A DNA stretch of 64,000 nucleotides, taken from the NCBI RefSeq assembly GCF_018336155.1, contig NZ_JAGYHF010000004.1:248001-312000 (forward strand), written 5' to 3'. This document shows positions 8,826 through 18,214 of the stretch, in pieces (within the stretch, counting starts at the first letter, position 1; the number at the start of each line of letters is the position of its first letter). The translations under genes were made by a program, and so were the position numbers. Under the pieces are notes generated by a model. It worked only from the letters and a program-made list of their open reading frames with translations. It ran no database searches and was not told the DNA's origin. The stretch is from Pseudomonas rustica. GTDB lineage: Bacteria > Pseudomonadota > Gammaproteobacteria > Pseudomonadales > Pseudomonadaceae.

Positions 8826-9164
8826 TTAATGAGTAATTTCATATTTGGTATTGGGAGCGACCACCTGATTTCCGCCAATGTTCAATCGATATGAAAACTC
8901 AACGCCCTTTGGGCCTACATGATTGAGCAATTCTGCGCGTGGCACATTTATCTCGATTGTTTGCGAATACGGTGTGACCCCCTCAAATCGTGCTGTGAGC
9001 GGCACTCCATCAAGAACAACCTGAACATAAAATGGGACACCTTCAAACTCATCAAGGCGATACGGCAGAATCTGAGCTGTAGCACCATCCATTGGGACAT
9101 CGGAAAGTTTAATCATGTCGCCTATGGCTTCTTTGATTACAAGGGGCTGTGGGATACTGGTCAT
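8826..9164 (-). CDS. Hypothetical protein, possibly one immunoglobulin-like domain
   Basis: The product has 112 residues from the ATG at 9164, preceded by AAAGGA. It has no signal peptide or membrane segment. The alternating pattern (PFYVQVVLDGVPLTARFEG, SQTIEINVPRAELL, VEFSYRLNIGG) suggests a small beta sandwich like those repeated in long Pseudomonas proteins of unknown function. That assignment is weak. The local A+T content is higher than around it. It sits exactly between the intact oxidoreductase gene and the truncated copy of its 3' end, so it arrived or was duplicated with that rearrangement. Confidence 0.6.
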   Translation of the reverse strand: MTSIPQPLVIKEAIGDMIKLSDVPMDGATAQILPYRLDEFEGVPFYVQVVLDGVPLTARFEGVTPYSQTIEINVPRAELLNHVGPKGVEFSYRLNIGGNQVVAPNTKYEITH

Positions 9165-9291
9165 TTTTTAGTCCTTTAATAACTTGATGAGTACGACTGA
9201 ATTATTGCAGTGCAATTAGGGAGCCTCGGCAATACTTGCACAACTGTCAGAAATTACAGGTAAACCCTATTTTCCGACCAACGGTACGCGT

Positions 9292-10683
9292 TCAGTGAAC
9301 CAATCTTTGAGCCAACGCCTTCGCCTGCAACGCTACATCCGTCACCGCCGTACTCTCCCACCACATCCCTCGCAGCGGCGGGCCCATCGCAAACAGTCGA
9401 CTGGCCACTCGCCCTTCCGCATCCATCACCGCGCCATCCACTGCCGCAATCCCCAACGCCAACGGCCCTGGTTGCACCAATCCACGCGCGAGCAATTGCT
9501 TTGGCAACGGACGCGCCACGCGCCGCCAGTCGTATTCGATGCCACTGGAGTTGATCAACGCTGCACCGTGAACCACGGAGGTCTCAACCTCGCCACGGCG
9601 TCGGATGCGAATATTCACGCCACCCTCCGTTGTCGGCACTAGCCCTTTAAACGATGCAGCTTGAATCCTCAGACGTCCTTCACTGTGCAACCGCGCCAGC
9701 AATTCAGCACTCAACGGCGGCGAACGATGATGATGGCTTTCCCACCATGGCCGCACATGCCGTACGAATTGTCGCCGCTGCACGTCATTCGCCTGACTCC
9801 ACAACCGTCCGATATGTGCCCGAACCGTATCGAGGGGAGCCTGCCAGTCGATGCCTTGCGCGACCGCCTCACGACAATGGCGGCGCAACTCGCGCAGCAA
9901 CTGCCGTGGTGTTCGAATGCTGTGATCCTCGGCGAGAAAATCCACCCACGCTGGCGGTTGCCGGCGTACGTGCGGCAGCAAGCCATGGCGAGAAAACACT
10001 TCTATCGGCCCGCGATGCCCGGCCTGCTCCAGCGAAACCACCGCATCGACCATGGTCAGGCCAGAGCCAATGATCAGCACGGTGGATTGCGGATCGAGCT
10101 GGCGCATGGCCGCGACGTCCCACGGATCCAGCGCAGCGGCGTTGAGGCCACTGGATTCGGTCTGCGGCGTGCGCGCGGCAGGAAACATGCCGGTGGCGAT
10201 GACTGCGAATGAACCTTGCAGGTTCTGTCCATTGCTCAAAGTAAGCTGCACGCAATCTTCGCGCACCTGCAGATCAACAACTTCTGAGCGCACATGCTCG
10301 ACGATCGAACCATATCGAGCGCCGACCGCCCGGGCTTCGGCCAGACGTTGCTGCACGTAGACGCCGAATAATCCGCGCGGCGGGAACAGCTCGCTGGTTG
10401 GCACATGCTGCTCGGCAGACTCAGGCCAACCGCCCGCCGCGATGTGCTCGGTCAGCCATTGTGTGAGGTCGTCAGGGTTGTCTGGATCAACGCTCATTCG
10501 TGCAGCGTTGCCGTTGAGCGTGTGGCCCAATTCGACTGCGCTGTAGGCCTCACCCCGACCGAGTTCGGCGCGGGGTTCGATGATCAGGATTTTTCGCTGG
10601 CCCGGTTGCCGCAGTAGTTGCACCGCCAGCATCGTACCGCTGAGGCCACCGCCGATGATCAGGATGTCTGCGCTGTATTCCAT
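9292..10683 (-). CDS. FAD/NAD(P)-binding protein (NAD_binding_9 family)
   Basis: This 463-residue putative flavoprotein begins MEYSADILIIGGGLSGTMLA, a Rossmann GxGxxG dinucleotide site. A second nucleotide-binding motif, STVLIIGSGLTMVDAVVSLE, lies near residue 205. The architecture matches the FAD-NAD(P)-binding family related to flavin monooxygenases and hydroxyacylglutathione-type accessory oxidoreductases; the substrate is unknown. It abuts the stop of the XRE-cupin gene upstream on the same strand with no gap, so the two are probably co-transcribed. A broken copy of its 3' end lies 690 bp downstream. Confidence 0.82.
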   Translation of the reverse strand: MEYSADILIIGGGLSGTMLAVQLLRQPGQRKILIIEPRAELGRGEAYSAVELGHTLNGNAARMSVDPDNPDDLTQWLTEHIAAGGWPESAEQHVPTSELFPPRGLFGVYVQQRLAEARAVGARYGSIVEHVRSEVVDLQVREDCVQLTLSNGQNLQGSFAVIATGMFPAARTPQTESSGLNAAALDPWDVAAMRQLDPQSTVLIIGSGLTMVDAVVSLEQAGHRGPIEVFSRHGLLPHVRRQPPAWVDFLAEDHSIRTPRQLLRELRRHCREAVAQGIDWQAPLDTVRAHIGRLWSQANDVQRRQFVRHVRPWWESHHHRSPPLSAELLARLHSEGRLRIQAASFKGLVPTTEGGVNIRIRRRGEVETSVVHGAALINSSGIEYDWRRVARPLPKQLLARGLVQPGPLALGIAAVDGAVMDAEGRVASRLFAMGPPLRGMWWESTAVTDVALQAKALAQRLVH

Positions 10684-11259
10684 TCAAATCACCACATTGC
10701 GCACAAACCGCGCCGGCACATCCCCGTCATTGCGATAGGTATGCGGCTGATTACTCGCAAACATAAAAAACTCCCCGGTACCAATATGCTGCGGCACGTC
10801 GCCGAGCATCAGCGTCAGGCACCCTTCGAACACATAAATCTGCTCACTCCAGCCTTCGGCATCCGGTTGCGACGGATACACCTCGCCCGGCGCCAGGCAC
10901 CATTCCCACTGCTCGACTTCACGGGTAGCGGTGGCTTTGGACAGCAACACCGCTTTACTGCCCGGCAGCGTGCCGGCCCACGCCAGTTCGTTGATGCGGC
11001 TCGGATCGCGAGCATCCGGCGCTTGAATCAGATCGCTGAATGCCACTTCCAGTGCGGCGGCGACGCGGTCGAGGGTGGTCAGGCTGACGTTCTTTTCCCC
11101 GGCCTCGATCGCTACCAGCATCCGTCGACTGACTCCGGATTTCTCGGCCAGCGCCGTCTGGCTCATGTCAGCCGCGTGCCGCAGGCGTCGAACGTTCTGG
11201 CTGACGTGTTGAAGGACGGACGTTCTTGGGGCGGAATCTTTGGGCACTATATTGCTCAC
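10684..11259 (-). CDS. XRE-family regulator with C-terminal cupin domain
   Basis: The product has 191 residues from a GTG at 11259. The frame stays open to 11595, but that part overlaps the divergent exporter gene. The helix-turn-helix spans roughly residues 20-75 (VRRLRHAADMSQTALAEKSG, then SRRMLVAIEAGEKNVSLTTL). The cupin barrel follows from about residue 105 (VEQWEWCLAPGEVY to FMFASNQPHTYRN). Such proteins repress or activate neighbouring genes in response to a small ligand. It probably controls the divergent EamA gene and its own operon through the palindromes between them. Confidence 0.87.
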   Translation of the reverse strand: MSNIVPKDSAPRTSVLQHVSQNVRRLRHAADMSQTALAEKSGVSRRMLVAIEAGEKNVSLTTLDRVAAALEVAFSDLIQAPDARDPSRINELAWAGTLPGSKAVLLSKATATREVEQWEWCLAPGEVYPSQPDAEGWSEQIYVFEGCLTLMLGDVPQHIGTGEFFMFASNQPHTYRNDGDVPARFVRNVVI

Positions 11260-11330
11260 TCGGTGAGGTTGGGCAGTATACTGCGCAACGTTGGGCGCAT
11301 TGTGCGTCCTGCCTTTTATAGTGCGCAAGG
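11244..11330. promoter_or_regulatory. Divergent control region with repeated palindromes
   Basis: GCAGTATACTGC (11273-11284) is a perfect 12-bp palindrome. GCACTATATTGC (11244-11255) differs from it at two positions, and TTATAGTGCGC near 11318 is a further half-like copy. They lie around the regulator start and upstream of the exporter, as expected for operators of the XRE-cupin protein. This is inferred from symmetry and position. Confidence 0.5.
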
Positions 11331-11332
11331 TC

Positions 11333-12268
11333 ATGACGTCGTTGAACAGCTCCCCCACTTCCCTCCGTTTCTCCAGATTCAGCAAAGCCGAGTGCGTGCT
11401 GGTACTGATTACCATGATCTGGGGCGGCACCTTTTTGCTGGTGCAGCACGCGATGACGGTCAGCGGCCCGATGTTCTTTGTCGGCCTGCGATTTGCTGCA
11501 GCGGCGTGCATCGTTGCGTTGTTCTCGTGGCGGCATCTGCGCGACTTGACCCTGTTTGAACTCAAGGCCGGCGCCTTCATTGGCGTGGCGATCATGCTCG
11601 GTTACGGCCTGCAAACGGTTGGCTTGCAAACGATCCCGAGCAGCCAGTCGGCGTTCATTACCGCGTTGTACGTGCCGTTCGTGCCGCTGCTGCAATGGCT
11701 GGTGCTGGGACGGCGGCCGGGGTTGATGCCGAGCATTGGCATCATGCTGGCGTTTACTGGTTTGATGTTGTTGTCGGGGCCGGCGGGGGCTTCGCTGAAT
11801 TTCAGTCCGGGCGAAATTGCCACGCTGATCAGCGCCATCGCGATTGCCGCCGAGATTATTTTGATCAGCACTTACGCCGGGCAGGTGGATGTGCGCCGGG
11901 TGACGGTTGTGCAATTGGCGACGACGTCGGTGTTGTCGTTCCTGCTGGTGGTGCCCACGGGCGAATTGATCCCGGAGTTTTCCTGGACGTTGCTGGTGAC
12001 TGCATTGGGTCTGGGCGCTGCGAGTGCGGCAATTCAGGTGGCGATGAACTGGGCACAGAAGAGCGTTTCGCCGACGCGGGCGACGTTGATCTATGCCGGT
12101 GAGCCGGTGTGGGCCGGGATCGTCGGGCGGATTGCTGGCGAGCGGTTGCCGGCGATTGCGCTGGTCGGGGCTGGTTTGATTGTCGCGGCGGTGATTGTCA
12201 GTGAGTTGAAGAGCAAGGGTAAGGTTGTCGAAGTAGAAGCTGAGCTGGAGCGGGAAACTCAGGGTTGA
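11333..12268 (+). CDS. EamA/DMT-family exporter
   Basis: The product has 311 residues from the ATG at 11333 (MTSLNSSPTS); an in-frame GTG at 11321 is the alternative. It has ten hydrophobic segments in two EamA repeats, starting with ECVLVLITMIWGGTFLLVQH and, in the second half, ISAIAIAAEIILISTYAG. The family exports metabolites or amino acids across the inner membrane; the substrate is not known. It is divergent from the XRE-cupin regulator. Confidence 0.85.
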   Translation: MTSLNSSPTSLRFSRFSKAECVLVLITMIWGGTFLLVQHAMTVSGPMFFVGLRFAAAACIVALFSWRHLRDLTLFELKAGAFIGVAIMLGYGLQTVGLQTIPSSQSAFITALYVPFVPLLQWLVLGRRPGLMPSIGIMLAFTGLMLLSGPAGASLNFSPGEIATLISAIAIAAEIILISTYAGQVDVRRVTVVQLATTSVLSFLLVVPTGELIPEFSWTLLVTALGLGAASAAIQVAMNWAQKSVSPTRATLIYAGEPVWAGIVGRIAGERLPAIALVGAGLIVAAVIVSELKSKGKVVEVEAELERETQG

Positions 12269-12299
12269 TCATCAATATTTTTAGCGTCTGACCCTGCGC

Positions 12300-12369
12300 T
12301 TTCGCGAGCAAGCCCGCTCCCACATAGGAATGTATTTCAAAATGTGGGAGCGGGCTTGCTCGCGGAAGG
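12300..12369. repeat. REPIN (GGGAGCGGGCTTGCTCGC type)
   Basis: Two inverted GCGAGCAAGCCCGCTCCCACA copies, about 70 bp in total, lie between the exporter and the antiporter operon. Confidence 0.9.
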
Positions 12370-12515
12370 GCCAGCAGCCACAACATCCACCCTCCCGAAA
12401 CAATGCCAAACCGAAATATTCAGACTACTTTGTAGGATTCTGAGACATCCTGGCGTTTGGTGATCGGGGAGCTGGCACGTATGATGCTTCACAAACTTCC
12501 GCAGATTAGAAGCCT

Positions 12516-15434
12516 ATGTCCCTGATAGTTCTACTGCTTCTGCCATTCATTGGCAGCTGTCTGGCAGCGGTGCTGCCACACAACGCGCGTAACACCGAAT
12601 CCCTGTTGGCAGGTCTGGTCGCTCTGATCGGTACCGTCCAGGTCGCGATGCTGTACCCGCAAATCGCCCACGGCGGCGTCATCCGCGAAGAGTTCATGTG
12701 GCTGCCCAGCCTCGGTCTGAACTTCGTTCTGTGCATGGACGGCTTCGCCTGGCTGTTCTCGATGCTGGTGCTCGGCATCGGCACACTTGTTTCTTTATAT
12801 GCCCGTTATTACATGTCGCCGGATGACCCGGTGCCGCGTTTCTTCGCGTTTTTCCTGGCGTTCATGGGCGCCATGCTTGGGCTGGTGATCTCGGGCAACC
12901 TGATCCAGATCGTGTTTTTCTGGGAGCTGACCAGCCTCTTCTCGTTCCTGCTGATCGGCTATTGGCACCACCGCGCCGACGCCCGACGTGGCGCCTACAT
13001 GGCGTTGATGGTCACCGGTGCCGGCGGGTTATGCCTGCTGGCGGGGGTCATGATTCTCGGCCATGTCGTTGGCAGCTATGACCTCGACAAGGTCCTGGCC
13101 GCCGGCGATCTGATTCGCGCACATGCCCTCTACCCTATCCTTCTGCCCCTCATTCTTATCGGCGCACTCAGCAAAAGTGCGCAGTTCCCGTTCCACTTCT
13201 GGCTGCCCCACGCGATGGCGGCGCCGACCCCGGTTTCTGCTTATCTGCACTCGGCGACCATGGTCAAGGCCGGGGTGTTCCTGCTCGCCCGTCTGTGGCC
13301 GTCGCTGTCCGGCAGCGAAGAATGGTTCTACATCGTCAGCGGCGCCGGCGCCTGTACGCTGCTGCTCGGCGCGTATTGCGCGATGTTCCAGAACGATCTC
13401 AAGGGCTTGCTGGCCTACTCGACCATCAGCCACCTCGGCCTGATCACCTTGCTGCTGGGTCTTAACAGTCCGCTGGCCGCCGTCGCGGCGGTGTTCCACA
13501 TTCTCAACCACGCCACGTTCAAGGCCTCGCTGTTCATGGCGGCAGGCATCATCGACCATGAAAGTGGCACCCGTGACATCCGCAAACTCAGCGGCCTGAT
13601 CAAACTGATTCCCTACACCGCGACCCTGGCCATGGTTGCCAGCGCCTCGATGGCGGGCGTGCCGTTGCTCAACGGCTTCCTGTCGAAAGAAATGTTCTTC
13701 GCCGAAACCGTGTTCATCAATGCCACGGCGTGGGTAGAGATGTCGTTGCCGATTGTCGCGACCATCGCCGGCATGTTCAGCGTCGCTTACTCGCTGCGCT
13801 TCACCGTTGATGTGTTCTTCGGCCCGCCGGCCACCGACCTGCCGCACACCCCGCACGAACCGCCGCGCTGGATGCGCGCGCCGGTTGAATTGCTGGTGTT
13901 CACTTGCCTGCTGGTGGGAATTTTCCCGGCGCAAATCGTCGGCCCGCTCCTTGCCGCTGCGGCGCTGCCCGTGGTCGGTGGTGTGCTGCCGGAATACAGC
14001 CTGGCGATCTGGCATGGTCTGAATGCGCCGATGATCATGAGCCTGATCGCCATGTCCGGCGGCATCGTTCTGTACCTGCTGCTGCGCAAGCAGTTCAAAC
14101 TCGGCCGATTCAAATACCCGCCACTGGTGGGACGCTTCAACGGCAAGCGCCTGTTCGAACGCAGCCTGGTAGTGATGATGCGCATGGCCCGGCGCGTCGA
14201 GCGGCGTTTGGGCACCAAGCGTCTGCAAATGCAATTGTTCCTGATGGTGCTGGCCGCGGTGCTCGCCGGTCTGATCCCGATGCTGCACAGCACGCTGAGC
14301 TGGGGCGACCGGCCGAAGATCCCCGGTTCCATCGTCTTCGTGACCCTGTGGCTGCTGGCGATCGCCTGTGCCCTCGGTGCCGCTTGGCAGGCCAAGTATC
14401 ACCGTCTCGCCGCACTGACCATGGTCAGCGTTTGCGGGCTGATGACCTGCGTGACCTTCGTCTGGTTCTCCGCGCCGGATCTGGCGCTGACGCAACTGGC
14501 TGTTGAAGTGGTCACCACGGTGCTGATCCTGCTCGGCCTGCGCTGGCTGCCACGACGGATCGAAGAGGTTTCGCCGTTGCCGAGCACCCTGCGCAAGGCC
14601 CGCATTCGTCGTCTGCGCGACTTGTTGCTATCGATTGCCGTCGGCGGCGGCATGGCGCTGCTGTCCTACGCGATGCTGACGCGGCAGACGCCGAACGACA
14701 TTTCCTCGTTCTACCTCAGCCGGGCCATGCCCGAGGGCGGTGGCAGCAACGTGGTCAACGTGATGCTGGTGGATTTCCGTGGTTTCGACACCCTCGGTGA
14801 AATCACTGTGCTGGTCGCCGTGGCGCTGACCGTGTTCGCCCTGCTGCGCCGTTTCCGCCCACCGAAAGAAAGTATGCAGTTGCCGGCTCAGCAACGCCTG
14901 CTGGCACCCGACGTAGTCACCGATCTGGTCAACCCGCGTTCGGCCAGCGACACCGCGCTCGGTTTCATGATGGTGCCGGCGGTGCTGGTACGCCTGCTGC
15001 TGCCGATTGCGCTGGTGGTGTCGTTCTACCTGTTCATGCGCGGGCACAATCAGCCGGGCGGCGGTTTTGTCGCCGGTCTGGTGATGTCGGTGGCGTTCAT
15101 CCTGCAATACATGGTCGCCGGCACGCAGTGGGTCGAGGCGCAAATGAGCCTGCGACCGTTGCGCTGGATGGGCACCGGTTTGCTGTTCGCCACCGTCACC
15201 GGTTTGGGGGCGATGCTGGTCGGCTATCCGTTCCTGACCACGCACACCTGGCATTTCAGCTTGCCGGTGCTGGGTGACATCCATATCGCCAGCGCGCTGT
15301 TCTTCGACGTCGGCGTATACGGCGTAGTAGTGGGTTCAACGCTGTTGATCCTCACCGCCCTCGCCCACCAATCGGTGCGGGGTCACAAGACCGCATCGCT
15401 GCCCAAATCCGTCGCCAGCAAAGGAGCCGTCTGA
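12516..15434 (+). CDS. mnhA: Monovalent cation/H+ antiporter subunit A (fused A/B)
   Basis: This 972-residue polytopic membrane protein is the large subunit of the seven-part Mnh/Sha/Pha antiporter. The N-terminal two thirds is NuoL-like: the proton-conducting domain covers roughly residues 125-400, with NLIQIVFFWELTSLFSFLLI and FPFHFWLPHAMAAPTPVSAY. The C-terminal part (from about residue 820) is MnhB-like, with FLFMRGHNQPGGGFVAGLV. A separate mnhB gene is therefore absent. The complex exchanges Na+ or K+ for protons and supports pH and salt tolerance. The stop overlaps mnhC as TGATG. Confidence 0.95.
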   Translation: MSLIVLLLLPFIGSCLAAVLPHNARNTESLLAGLVALIGTVQVAMLYPQIAHGGVIREEFMWLPSLGLNFVLCMDGFAWLFSMLVLGIGTLVSLYARYYMSPDDPVPRFFAFFLAFMGAMLGLVISGNLIQIVFFWELTSLFSFLLIGYWHHRADARRGAYMALMVTGAGGLCLLAGVMILGHVVGSYDLDKVLAAGDLIRAHALYPILLPLILIGALSKSAQFPFHFWLPHAMAAPTPVSAYLHSATMVKAGVFLLARLWPSLSGSEEWFYIVSGAGACTLLLGAYCAMFQNDLKGLLAYSTISHLGLITLLLGLNSPLAAVAAVFHILNHATFKASLFMAAGIIDHESGTRDIRKLSGLIKLIPYTATLAMVASASMAGVPLLNGFLSKEMFFAETVFINATAWVEMSLPIVATIAGMFSVAYSLRFTVDVFFGPPATDLPHTPHEPPRWMRAPVELLVFTCLLVGIFPAQIVGPLLAAAALPVVGGVLPEYSLAIWHGLNAPMIMSLIAMSGGIVLYLLLRKQFKLGRFKYPPLVGRFNGKRLFERSLVVMMRMARRVERRLGTKRLQMQLFLMVLAAVLAGLIPMLHSTLSWGDRPKIPGSIVFVTLWLLAIACALGAAWQAKYHRLAALTMVSVCGLMTCVTFVWFSAPDLALTQLAVEVVTTVLILLGLRWLPRRIEEVSPLPSTLRKARIRRLRDLLLSIAVGGGMALLSYAMLTRQTPNDISSFYLSRAMPEGGGSNVVNVMLVDFRGFDTLGEITVLVAVALTVFALLRRFRPPKESMQLPAQQRLLAPDVVTDLVNPRSASDTALGFMMVPAVLVRLLLPIALVVSFYLFMRGHNQPGGGFVAGLVMSVAFILQYMVAGTQWVEAQMSLRPLRWMGTGLLFATVTGLGAMLVGYPFLTTHTWHFSLPVLGDIHIASALFFDVGVYGVVVGSTLLILTALAHQSVRGHKTASLPKSVASKGAV

Positions 15435-15778
15435 TGGAAGAAGTCATCGCAATCGCCATCGGCGTCCTCGCCGCGTCCGGCGTCTGGTTGATCCTGCGGC
15501 CACGGACGTTCCAGGTGGTCATGGGCCTGTGCCTGCTGTCCTACGGCGTCAACCTGTTCATCTTCAGCATGGGCAGCCTGTTCATCGGCAAGGAGCCGGT
15601 GATCAAGGACGGCGTGACTCAGGACTTGCTGCACTACACCGACCCGCTGCCACAGGCGCTGGTGCTGACCGCAATCGTCATCAGCTTCGCCATGACCGCG
15701 CTGTTCCTCGTCGTTCTGCTCGCTTCGCGCGGCCTGACCGGCACCGACCACGTCGATGGCCGGGAGCCTAAAGAATGA
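15434..15778 (+). CDS. mnhC: Monovalent cation/H+ antiporter subunit C
   Basis: This 114-residue NuoK-like subunit has three transmembrane helices (MEEVIAIAIGVLAASGVWLI, VVMGLCLLSYGVNLFIF, ALVLTAIVISFAMTALFLV). The start overlaps the mnhA stop and the end overlaps mnhD as ATGA, so the operon is translationally coupled. Confidence 0.95.
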   Translation: MEEVIAIAIGVLAASGVWLILRPRTFQVVMGLCLLSYGVNLFIFSMGSLFIGKEPVIKDGVTQDLLHYTDPLPQALVLTAIVISFAMTALFLVVLLASRGLTGTDHVDGREPKE

Positions 15779-17454
15779 TGGCGATGACTCACCTGATCGC
15801 CGCACCGATTCTGCTGCCGCTGCTGACCGCCGCCATTATGCTGATGCTCGGCGAACGGCACCGACCGCTGAAGGCGAAGATCAACCTGTTCTCCAGCCTC
15901 GTCGGTCTGTTCATTTCGGTGTTGCTGCTGCAATGGACACAAACCACCGGCGTGCCCGGTTCGATCGGCGTGTACCTGCCGGGCAACTGGCAGGCACCGT
16001 TCGGCATTGTCCTGGTGGTCGATCGACTCTCGGCGCTGATGCTGGTGCTGACCGGTATTATCGGCGTCAGCGCCCTGCTCTTCGCGATGGCGCGTTGGGA
16101 CGGCGCCGGTTCGAGTTTCCACGCGCTGTTCCAGATTCAATTGATGGGCCTGTACGGGGCGTTCCTCACGGCGGATCTGTTCAACCTCTTCGTGTTCTTC
16201 GAAGTCTTGCTCGCCGCGTCTTATGGCCTGTTGCTGCACGGCTCGGGTCGGGCGCGGGTGTCGTCAGGGCTGCATTACATCTCGATCAACCTGTTGGCCT
16301 CGTCGCTGTTCCTGATCGGCGCGGCGCTGATCTACGGCGTCACCGGTACGCTGAACATGGCGGATCTGGCGCTGAAAATTCCGCTGGTGCCGGAAGCCGA
16401 CCGTGGCTTGCTGCATGCGGGCGCGGGCATTCTCGCCGTTGCGTTTCTGGCCAAGGCCGGCATGTGGCCGTTGAATTTCTGGCTGGTGCCGGCCTATTCC
16501 TCGGCCAGCGCGCCGGTGGCGGCGATGTTCGCGATCATGACCAAGGTCGGCGTTTATACCCTGCTGCGTCTGTGGACGCTGCTGTTCTCCGGGCAGGCCG
16601 GTGCTTCGGCGTACTTCGGCGGTGAATGGCTGATCTACGGCGGCATGGTGACCATCGCCTGCGCCGCGCTGGCGATTGTCGCGGCGCAACGTCTGGAGCG
16701 CATGGCCAGCCTGAGCATTCTGGTGTCGGCCGGGATTCTGCTGTCGGCGGTCGGTTTCGCTCAGCCGAACCTGATCGGCGCGGCGCTGTTTTATCTGGTC
16801 AGCTCGACGTTGGCCTTGAGCGCATTGTTCATGCTGGCAGAGTTGATCGAACGTTCGCGCTCGGCCAACGAAATCCCGCTGGAAGACGAAAGCGACATGC
16901 TGCCGCGCCCGCAAGAATCCTTGCAACCGCCCAAAGGCATCAACCTCGACGACGAACAAAAAGCCGTGGTCGGCCAGGTCATCCCGTGGACGATGGCGTT
17001 TCTCGGTTTGAGCTTTATCGCCTGCGCGCTGCTGATCATCGGCATGCCGCCGCTGTCCGGGTTTATCGGCAAACTCAACCTGATCAGCGCCCTGCTCAAT
17101 CCGTTGGGACTGGGTGCCGGAGAGCCGATTTCGATGGCCGCATGGGCATTGCTGGCATTGCTGATTCTTTCTGGGCTGGGCTCGTTGATGGCGTTCTCGC
17201 GCCTCGGTATTCAGCGTTTCTGGACGCCTGAGGAACGACCTTCGCCGCTGCTGCGCAAACTCGAATGCGCGCCGATTTTCTTGCTGCTGGGTTTGAGCAT
17301 CGTCCTCACCTTTAAGGCTGAGCCGCTGATGCGTTTCACCCAGGCCACCGCCGATGCGCTGAACAATCCGCAGCAGTACGTGATGGCGGTGCTGGGCACC
17401 CGCGCCGTACCAAGTCCGGAAGCCAAAGCGGCGATGCTGGAGGTGCAGCCATGA
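15775..17454 (+). CDS. mnhD: Monovalent cation/H+ antiporter subunit D
   Basis: This 559-residue NuoM/NuoN-like subunit has a proton-conducting domain at about residues 125-420, with FNLFVFFEVLLAASYGLLLH and a lysine in FLAKAGMWPLNFWL. A hydrophilic loop (SRSANEIPLEDESDMLPRPQ) interrupts the helices near residue 370, as in other D subunits. The ATG at 15775 overlaps the mnhC stop; in-frame ATGs at 15778 and 15784 are alternatives. Confidence 0.95.
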   Translation: MMAMTHLIAAPILLPLLTAAIMLMLGERHRPLKAKINLFSSLVGLFISVLLLQWTQTTGVPGSIGVYLPGNWQAPFGIVLVVDRLSALMLVLTGIIGVSALLFAMARWDGAGSSFHALFQIQLMGLYGAFLTADLFNLFVFFEVLLAASYGLLLHGSGRARVSSGLHYISINLLASSLFLIGAALIYGVTGTLNMADLALKIPLVPEADRGLLHAGAGILAVAFLAKAGMWPLNFWLVPAYSSASAPVAAMFAIMTKVGVYTLLRLWTLLFSGQAGASAYFGGEWLIYGGMVTIACAALAIVAAQRLERMASLSILVSAGILLSAVGFAQPNLIGAALFYLVSSTLALSALFMLAELIERSRSANEIPLEDESDMLPRPQESLQPPKGINLDDEQKAVVGQVIPWTMAFLGLSFIACALLIIGMPPLSGFIGKLNLISALLNPLGLGAGEPISMAAWALLALLILSGLGSLMAFSRLGIQRFWTPEERPSPLLRKLECAPIFLLLGLSIVLTFKAEPLMRFTQATADALNNPQQYVMAVLGTRAVPSPEAKAAMLEVQP

Positions 17455-17939
17455 AGCGCATTTTCCCTGCACCGTTGCTGTCGCTGGCGCTGTGGCTGCT
17501 GTGGCTGGTGCTGAACCTGTCGGTCAGCCCCGGCAATCTGCTGATCGGTGCGATCCTCGGTTTTTGCGCGCCGTTGATGATGCGCAAACTGCGCCCAAAG
17601 CAGGTGCGCATTCGTCGGCCGCTGACAATTCTGCGCCTGCTATTGGTGGTAGGACGCGACGTGGTGGCTTCCAACCTGATCGTGGCCTGGGGCGTACTCA
17701 ATGCCGGGCGCCGCCCACCTCGCTCCGGGTTTATCAAAGTGCCGCTGGATCTGCGCGACGCCAACGGTCTGGCTGCGCTCGCGGCAATCTGCACCGTGGT
17801 GCCCGGTACGGTGTGGTCGGAACTGGCGCTGGATCGCAGCATTTTGTTGCTGCACGTTTGGGATCTGGACGATGAGGCGCACTTCATCGAGCACTTCAAA
17901 ACCACGTACGAGCGGCCGTTGATGGAGATCTTCGAATGA
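17451..17939 (+). CDS. mnhE: Monovalent cation/H+ antiporter subunit E
   Basis: This 162-residue protein has two N-terminal transmembrane helices (PLLSLALWLLWLVLNLSVS and NLLIGAILGFCAPLMM) and a cytoplasmic region with NGLAALAAICTVVPGTVWSE, the MnhE signature. It overlaps mnhD and mnhF by ATGA junctions. Confidence 0.93.
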   Translation: MKRIFPAPLLSLALWLLWLVLNLSVSPGNLLIGAILGFCAPLMMRKLRPKQVRIRRPLTILRLLLVVGRDVVASNLIVAWGVLNAGRRPPRSGFIKVPLDLRDANGLAALAAICTVVPGTVWSELALDRSILLLHVWDLDDEAHFIEHFKTTYERPLMEIFE

Positions 17940-18214
17940 GCCCATTACTGTCGAACGCGATTTTGTTGACGCTGTTCCTGTTTTCGCTGGCCATGGTGCT
18001 GACGCTGATTCGCCTGTTCAAGGGCCCCTCGGCGCAGGATCGGGTACTGGCGCTGGATTACCTGTACATCGTCGCGATGCTGATGATGCTGACGCTGGGC
18101 ATTCGCTATTCCAGTGACACGTATTTCGAAGCGGCGCTGCTGATCGCGCTGTTCGGCTTCGTCGGCTCGTTTGCCCTGGCGAAATTCCTGCTGCGTGGCG
18201 AGGTGATCGAATGA
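17936..18214 (+). CDS. mnhF: Monovalent cation/H+ antiporter subunit F
   Basis: This 92-residue subunit has three transmembrane helices and the family segment LIRLFKGPSAQDRVLALDYL. It is coupled by ATGA overlaps on both sides. Confidence 0.93.
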   Translation: MSPLLSNAILLTLFLFSLAMVLTLIRLFKGPSAQDRVLALDYLYIVAMLMMLTLGIRYSSDTYFEAALLIALFGFVGSFALAKFLLRGEVIE

